From an uncultured Corynebacterium sp. (GTDB lineage Bacteria; Actinomycetota; Actinomycetes; Mycobacteriales; Mycobacteriaceae), in NCBI RefSeq assembly GCF_947253065.1, contig NZ_CAMXWS010000017.1, positions 1 through 43,626 on the forward strand: a stretch of 43,626 nt of DNA, read 5' to 3'. The position numbers were made by a program, and so were the translations under genes. The notes under the pieces are model-generated. The model searched no databases and had not been told where the DNA came from. It was given only the letters and a program-made list of their open reading frames with translations. Positions 40,030-43,626 of this stretch are shown in pieces; the stretch's first letter is position 1, and every line of letters begins with the position of its first letter.

Positions 40030-41019
40030 CTAAATCTCCAGGGCGTCAAGAACAGCATCCATGGCGTCGCCGACGTCGGTGCGCCAGAGGGTGTCGGCTT
40101 TCGGGTCGGCGCGGCCAGGGCCACCGTTGATGACGGCGACGGGTTTGCTGTCCGCACGCGCGTCGAGCACCAGCCGGTACCCGCTCATCACAGCAAGGGA
40201 GGTGCCTACTGCGATCAGGGACGTCGACGCATTCAGCCACTCGCCAGCCGCTTGCCGACGCCCCCTCGGCACACTCTCCCCGAAATACACCACATCCGGT
40301 TTCATGCGCCAACCCCCGCACTGAGAGCAGTCGACCATGGTGAAGGACTGCACCGCTTCTTCAGGCAGTTCCACATCGCCGTCAGGGTTGATCATGGTTT
40401 CGTCCACCAGGACGGAAGACAGGTAGGTGGGGTTGGCGGTCTCAAGGCGGGCGTCGAAAAGCGAGCGTGCTTCTCTGAAACCGCAATCGAGGCACACGAC
40501 GTGCTCCATGTCCCCGTGAAGCGCAATCACGTTGCGGGAGCCGGCTTCCGTGTGCAACCCGTCGACGTTTTGCGTGATGATGCCGCTAATCAGCCCGGCG
40601 CGCTCCAACTCCACCAGTGCGAAATGCGCACGGTTTGGCGAAGTCGCACGCATCTGCCGGATCCCCACGAATGCACGCGCCCAATAACGGCGTACCGACG
40701 CCCGCGAGTGCGCGAACTCCTGATACGTCATCGGCCGCCCCTTCGACAACCGCCCACCCGGCGAACGGTAATCCGGGATCCCCGACGCAGTAGACACCCC
40801 TGCACCTGTGATGACCAGCGCCGGACCGTTTCGCAGCAGACGCACGACTTCCGCGAGCGCCTGCGCGGGTGGGGTCGGCTCCGTTGTTTCGTGCACCACC
40901 CGCTCAATCGAGCGGATCGCACTGCGGTGAGCGAGCTCGACAGCCGGGTCGGTGAATTCGGGCTCCGGTGGCCGTGGCTGCGACTGTGGCTGCGGCTGCG
41001 GCTGTGACTGTGGCGTCAC
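40030..41019 (-). CDS. sirtuin-family NAD-dependent protein deacylase
   Basis: 329 residues. A Gln/Pro repeat leads at the N-terminus (about 3-17). The Rossmann core has GAGVSTASGIPDYRS (about 73-87), TQNVDGLH with the catalytic-neighbour motif (about 149-156) and His of ALHGDMEH. The zinc cysteines are CLDC and CSQC. VGTSLAV closes the NAD site. It removes acyl groups from lysines, consuming NAD. The GTG start overlaps the stop of the AMP nucleosidase gene (GTGA), so the two are made together. The class is not assigned, and the protein is longer than bacterial CobB. Confidence 0.92.
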   Translation of the reverse strand: MTPQSQPQPQPQSQPRPPEPEFTDPAVELAHRSAIRSIERVVHETTEPTPPAQALAEVVRLLRNGPALVITGAGVSTASGIPDYRSPGGRLSKGRPMTYQEFAHSRASVRRYWARAFVGIRQMRATSPNRAHFALVELERAGLISGIITQNVDGLHTEAGSRNVIALHGDMEHVVCLDCGFREARSLFDARLETANPTYLSSVLVDETMINPDGDVELPEEAVQSFTMVDCSQCGGWRMKPDVVYFGESVPRGRRQAAGEWLNASTSLIAVGTSLAVMSGYRLVLDARADSKPVAVINGGPGRADPKADTLWRTDVGDAMDAVLDALEI

Positions 41020-42398
41020 CTGAACGGAACCTCTCCCAGTGCGTGACGGAGCTTGCGGGTGCGCAGCCGCTCTGGGTTCTTAGCCAACCGCTCCACGGCA
41101 CGCACCGCGCACATGACGTGGGCTTCCTTCGAGTTTGAGTAGAAGGCCTGCGCAGCAGCGGGCAGTTTCGGCACGGCGTGCAACGGCAGGTCAGACACCG
41201 CGAGCAGCGTGCCGTAAGGCACCCGGTAGCGGTAACCGTTCGCGGCGATGGTGCACGATTCCATGTCCACGGCTGCCGCGGTGGAATTGCGCAGCCATTC
41301 CCACAGGTCGCGTGGGGCTTGCCATTCCCAGTTGCGGTCGTCAGTGGACAGTACCGTGCCAGTGCGCATGAGCGACTGTTCTTCCTCGCCGTAGATCTTC
41401 TTCACGGATTTCTCCAGCGTGCGCTGGATTTCCGGCACGGCGGGGATCGGCGTTTCGGGGTGGATGTGGCTGTGCAGGACATGGTCGCGGCGCTCATACG
41501 CGTTGCCCAAAATCAGGTCGCCGATGCGCATGCGGGCATCCAAGCCAGCGCAGTGACCGATCATGATCCAGCACTCTGGGCGCAGCACAGCCAAACAATC
41601 CGTGATCGTTTTCGCATTCGACGGTCCGACACCGATATTGATCATGGTCACGCCACTATTCCCGTCGGCCACTAGGTCGAAGCGTGGCATCTGGTACTTC
41701 GAGGCGAGGTCCATGGCCACGGCGTCGATATTGGAAACATCGCCACGTTCAACACGGGTGCCGTTGGGGAGGACGAGGGCGTGGTAGCGCGTTGTAGCGT
41801 CGGCAAGCTGGCTCAGCCCGAATTTCACGAACTCGCGCGTGTGCATCTCGTAGTTCGTGAACAAGATGAATTTCTGCACCGAGTCGACCTCGATGCCGGT
41901 GTAGTGCTCGATGCGGGCGCACGCGATGTCGAAGCGTTGTGGCCCGAAGTGGAAGAGGGGTTTTTCTGCACCGTGGAAGGCATCCCAGTCGCCGTCGATG
42001 ATGGCATCGTGGACGTCGTCAAGCGTGGGACGTGGCGCTTTCGCTCCTTCCGGCCGGCGCGCACCGCGGATGTACTCGGGCGCGATGCCGATGTCGGAGT
42101 AGCCGACGGAGATTTCCGCGTCGTAGTTCTCCGTCAGGCATCGCAGCTGCTGGCGCCAGTAATTCGCCATCAAATCCGGGCGCGAGACGGACGCGGAGTA
42201 CACGCCTGCCTCGTCGACGTAGCCGAAAGGCTCGGAGCGGTCGATCGGCTTCCATTCCTTAATCTCTACCGCGATCTTCGGGTACAGCACCTGCGAGTAG
42301 TCGCCGCCGGCGCGGGCACGCTCGCACGACGCCTCATAAAGCTCAATCAGCTTATCGACGGCCCCGTCAACACTTCCCACTACCTCTAACGCTCCCAT
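41016..42398 (-). CDS. amn: AMP nucleosidase
   Basis: 460 residues, close to the 480 of E. coli Amn. The N-terminal Amn regulatory domain (about 1-180) includes the phrase YSASVSRPDLMANY. The C-terminal nucleoside-phosphorylase fold has GVTMINIGVGPSNAKT (about 250-265), CWIMIGHCAGL, and AAAVDMESCTIAANGYRYRVPYGTLLAVSDLPLH with the catalytic Asp. It splits AMP into adenine and ribose 5-phosphate. TAGGGT lies 7 nt before the ATG (42406-42411 on the plus strand). First gene of a two-gene unit with the sirtuin. Confidence 0.92.
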   Translation of the reverse strand: MGALEVVGSVDGAVDKLIELYEASCERARAGGDYSQVLYPKIAVEIKEWKPIDRSEPFGYVDEAGVYSASVSRPDLMANYWRQQLRCLTENYDAEISVGYSDIGIAPEYIRGARRPEGAKAPRPTLDDVHDAIIDGDWDAFHGAEKPLFHFGPQRFDIACARIEHYTGIEVDSVQKFILFTNYEMHTREFVKFGLSQLADATTRYHALVLPNGTRVERGDVSNIDAVAMDLASKYQMPRFDLVADGNSGVTMINIGVGPSNAKTITDCLAVLRPECWIMIGHCAGLDARMRIGDLILGNAYERRDHVLHSHIHPETPIPAVPEIQRTLEKSVKKIYGEEEQSLMRTGTVLSTDDRNWEWQAPRDLWEWLRNSTAAAVDMESCTIAANGYRYRVPYGTLLAVSDLPLHAVPKLPAAAQAFYSNSKEAHVMCAVRAVERLAKNPERLRTRKLRHALGEVPFR

Positions 42399-42405
42399 GC
42401 GCCCA

Positions 42406-42411
42406 ACCCTA
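42406..42411 (-). promoter_or_regulatory. -10 hexamer TAGGGT of amn
   Basis: On the minus strand TAGGGT is followed by 7 nt and the ATG at 42398; leaderless. Confidence 0.5.
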
Positions 42412-42435
42412 CTGAAAACGCCCGCCCCGACGGGC

Positions 42436-42441
42436 TAGAGT
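42436..42441 (+). promoter_or_regulatory. -10 hexamer TAGAGT of the lipoprotein gene
   Basis: TAGAGT is followed by 8 nt and the GTG at 42450; leaderless. Divergent from the amn promoter, 24 nt between hexamers. Confidence 0.5.
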
Positions 42442-42449
42442 GCAGTTCT

Positions 42450-43358
42450 GTGACCAACCTCGTGAACATGTGGCGCCGGGGAAGAACCGTAGCTGTGCTC
42501 GCTGCGCTTCCACTGGCGCTCGTGGCATGCTCTGACCAGGGTTCTGATCCTGCTGGGCGTCCGTTTACTCAGGCCTCTCCCCTTGCGCCGCCTGCGCATG
42601 CGGGTCTGCAGATCGACGGTCTCGAGGAGAAAATCGCCGCCATCGAGGAAAAGACCAACACCCAAGCAAGCCTTTCGCTTTTCGACGGCACCCACCCCAC
42701 CAACGCCGGCTCCGGCGGCACCCTGCCCGCCTGGTCCACGATCAAAGTCCCCATCGCTCTGACTGCATATGAGCATTGCGAGGACGAAGATTTCGTCCTG
42801 GAGCAGACCACTGCCGCTATCGAATGGTCCGACAATGACGCCGCTTTTGCTCTGTGGCGCTGCCTCGGCTCCGACGCGGAAGCCAGCGCTTTGGTCAGCG
42901 ATGAGATCGCCCACGCAGGTACGTCTGTGCACGTCGAGGCCGCCTTTGGCACCACCGAGTGGCCCGTCCCCGCCCAGGCACGCTACGCCCACCACTTGGC
43001 AACTATCCGCCCCGAGAATCCAGTGATCCAAGAGATGCACAAAATCGACGAGGAACACAGCTACGGCCTGGGCACCATCGCTGACGTCCCGTTCAAAGGT
43101 GGCTGGTCGGATGCTCCCGACGCGTCGTTCCACGTCCGACAGCTCGGCTTCACGCGTATCGACGGCGTCGATTACGGCATCGCCATCGCCGCCCGCTCTG
43201 TGCTCGGCTCCGAAAAAGACTGTCAAGACGCCCTCGATCAAATCGCTGCGCTGCTGATCGAATCCTCCGAGCACCTGCACGCCAAGGCCGTGCCCGAGAC
43301 TGTGCCCGAGTCTGAGTCTGTGCCCGAGTCTGAGTCTGTGCCTGAGTCTGAGTCTTAG
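42450..43358 (+). CDS. beta-lactamase-fold lipoprotein with C-terminal repeat
   Basis: 302 residues. The signal peptide ends in the lipobox LVAC (Cys about residue 27), so it is a lipid-anchored envelope protein. A serine hydrolase fold follows: STIK (SxxK, about 96-99), SDN (about 127-129) and KGGW (about 218) in place of KTG. The first two motifs are intact and the third is altered. A peptidase or beta-lactamase-like role is possible but unproven. The C-terminus is a repeated hexapeptide VPESES (three copies, from residue about 285), acidic and probably disordered, encoded by an 18-bp repeat that continues after the stop codon. Confidence 0.75.
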   Translation: MTNLVNMWRRGRTVAVLAALPLALVACSDQGSDPAGRPFTQASPLAPPAHAGLQIDGLEEKIAAIEEKTNTQASLSLFDGTHPTNAGSGGTLPAWSTIKVPIALTAYEHCEDEDFVLEQTTAAIEWSDNDAAFALWRCLGSDAEASALVSDEIAHAGTSVHVEAAFGTTEWPVPAQARYAHHLATIRPENPVIQEMHKIDEEHSYGLGTIADVPFKGGWSDAPDASFHVRQLGFTRIDGVDYGIAIAARSVLGSEKDCQDALDQIAALLIESSEHLHAKAVPETVPESESVPESESVPESES

Positions 43359-43382
43359 CCTGAGTCTTAGCCTGAGTCCTAG
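43302..43382 (+). repeat. 18-bp and 12-bp tandem repeats across the end of the lipoprotein gene
   Basis: GTGCCCGAGTCTGAGTCT occurs at 43302-43319 and 43320-43337, with a one-base variant at 43338-43355. Then the stop TAG is followed by two 12-bp units (CCTGAGTCTTAG, CCTGAGTCCTAG) that repeat the stop codon in frame. Copy-number change would lengthen or shorten the protein tail. Confidence 0.85.
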
Positions 43383-43420
43383 CCTGCGACCGAGTCCAAT
43401 TCCGAAGAGGAGTGAACACA

Positions 43421-43626
43421 ATGAGCGAAAACACCACAGCGACCCTCGAAGAAACAACCGTCGAGCTGCTGAAGAAGCTGATTCGAAACGCCTGCGTCAA
43501 CGACCTAACCGCGGATTCCGGTAACGAGGTGCGCAATGCCGAAACCCTCGAGGAATTCTTCTCCGGCACCGATGTTGAGATCCGCCGCTTCGAGCCACAC
43601 CCCGGTCGCGTGTCAGTCGCTTTCAC
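43421..43626 (+). CDS. M20-family metallopeptidase, N-terminal fragment (cut by window end)
   Basis: 68 codons are visible before the window ends. ELLKKLIRNACVNDLT...SGNEVRNAETLEEFF is the usual opening of M20/ArgE/DapE-type peptidases, in which residues of the metal site follow later. A GAGGAG site (43406-43411) lies 9 nt before the ATG. The metal-binding residues are outside the window, so the call rests on the N-terminal pattern only. Confidence 0.7.
   Translation, partial: MSENTTATLEETTVELLKKLIRNACVNDLTADSGNEVRNAETLEEFFSGTDVEIRRFEPHPGRVSVAF

Larger units (their letters stand above)
864..42360. repeat. dispersed 11-mer GCTTATCGACG, 16 exact copies
   Basis: Exact copies on the plus strand start at 864, 903, 12937, 19646, 25201, 30959, 36686, 38356 and 42350. 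Reverse-complement copies (CGTCGATAAGC) start at 4792, 7565, 16801, 23531, 27158, 34430 and 36625. All lie inside genes of unrelated function. In the coding strand most read as Leu-Ile-Asp (CTT ATC GAC) or Val-Asp-Lys (GTC GAT AAG); the copy at 36625 is in another frame. A one-base variant, GCGTATCGACG, occurs at 16318, 33829, 39616 (reverse) and 43154. The number is far above chance. Confidence 0.85.

Noticed and set aside
864..42360. Reading GCTTATCGACG copies as DnaA boxes of a replication origin
   Set aside because: The word differs from TTATCCACA at two positions of nine. Copies are evenly spread inside genes, and no AT-rich unwinding region or dnaA gene is present.
42435..43457. 340-codon open frame antisense to the lipoprotein
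   Set aside because: It has a low-complexity start from the repeat region and no domain. The sense strand has a lipobox and SxxK/SDN motifs.
1..43626. CRISPR arrays, rRNA genes or intact insertion sequences
   Set aside because: None seen. The only repeats are those listed, and no transposase motif was found.

Overview
The window reads as chromosomal DNA of a Corynebacterium-type mycolic-acid actinomycete. The evidence is a complete arabinogalactan assembly block (wzm, wzt, glfT1, a GtrA-family protein, dprE1, dprE2, aftA, a single emb), a Pat-type aminotransferase, moderately high GC, and many genes with a TANNNT -10 hexamer only 6-9 nt before the start codon (leaderless initiation). No plasmid, prophage, rRNA or CRISPR signals were seen. 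All species-level statements are inference.

Layout. 1-402: non-coding DNA with hairpins and a short direct repeat, then tRNA-Arg(ACG) and tRNA-Ser(GCT) on the minus strand. 0.5-1.5 kb: pat. 1.8-5.1 kb: a small secreted Gly-rich, two-Cys peptide resembling class II bacteriocins, followed by a small unknown protein, an ABC ATPase, its membrane partner and a secreted trypsin-like protease. 5.1-6.7 kb: a PF04020-type membrane protein, a secreted SGNH hydrolase and tRNA-Ser(TGA). 6.8-8.0 kb: a class-V aminotransferase fold enzyme.

8.1-22.5 kb is the cell-wall block. Wzm/Wzt export the lipid-linked galactan, GlfT1 starts galactan polymerisation, DprE1/DprE2 make the arabinose donor, the GtrA-like protein may help move or organise decaprenyl-phosphate-arabinose, and AftA and Emb build arabinan. 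Two accessory segments sit between wzt and glfT1: one with a DUF559/AbiEi-like gene, one with a small membrane protein. They are separated by degenerate copies of the glfT1 5' end and the wzt 3' end, so the region looks like two alleles of the same intergenic slot stacked side by side.

22.6-43.6 kb is mixed housekeeping and accessory material: M13 metallopeptidase, beta-lactamase-fold secreted proteins, VOC, S4, LysE, SDR, hexapeptide acetyltransferase, HrpB helicase, a ribbon-helix-helix antitoxin with an apparently internally deleted toxin, an APC permease, TSUP and AbrB transporters, a DUF885 protein, a ROK regulator, a GT87 mannosyltransferase-like protein, a sirtuin translationally coupled to AMP nucleosidase, a lipoprotein with a C-terminal repeat, and the start of an M20-type peptidase.

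The most striking signal not explained by genes is an 11-mer, GCTTATCGACG, present 16 times exactly (both strands) in 43.6 kb where about 0.02 would be expected at random. It is spread through unrelated genes in the manner of an uptake, segregation or other genome-wide DNA signal.
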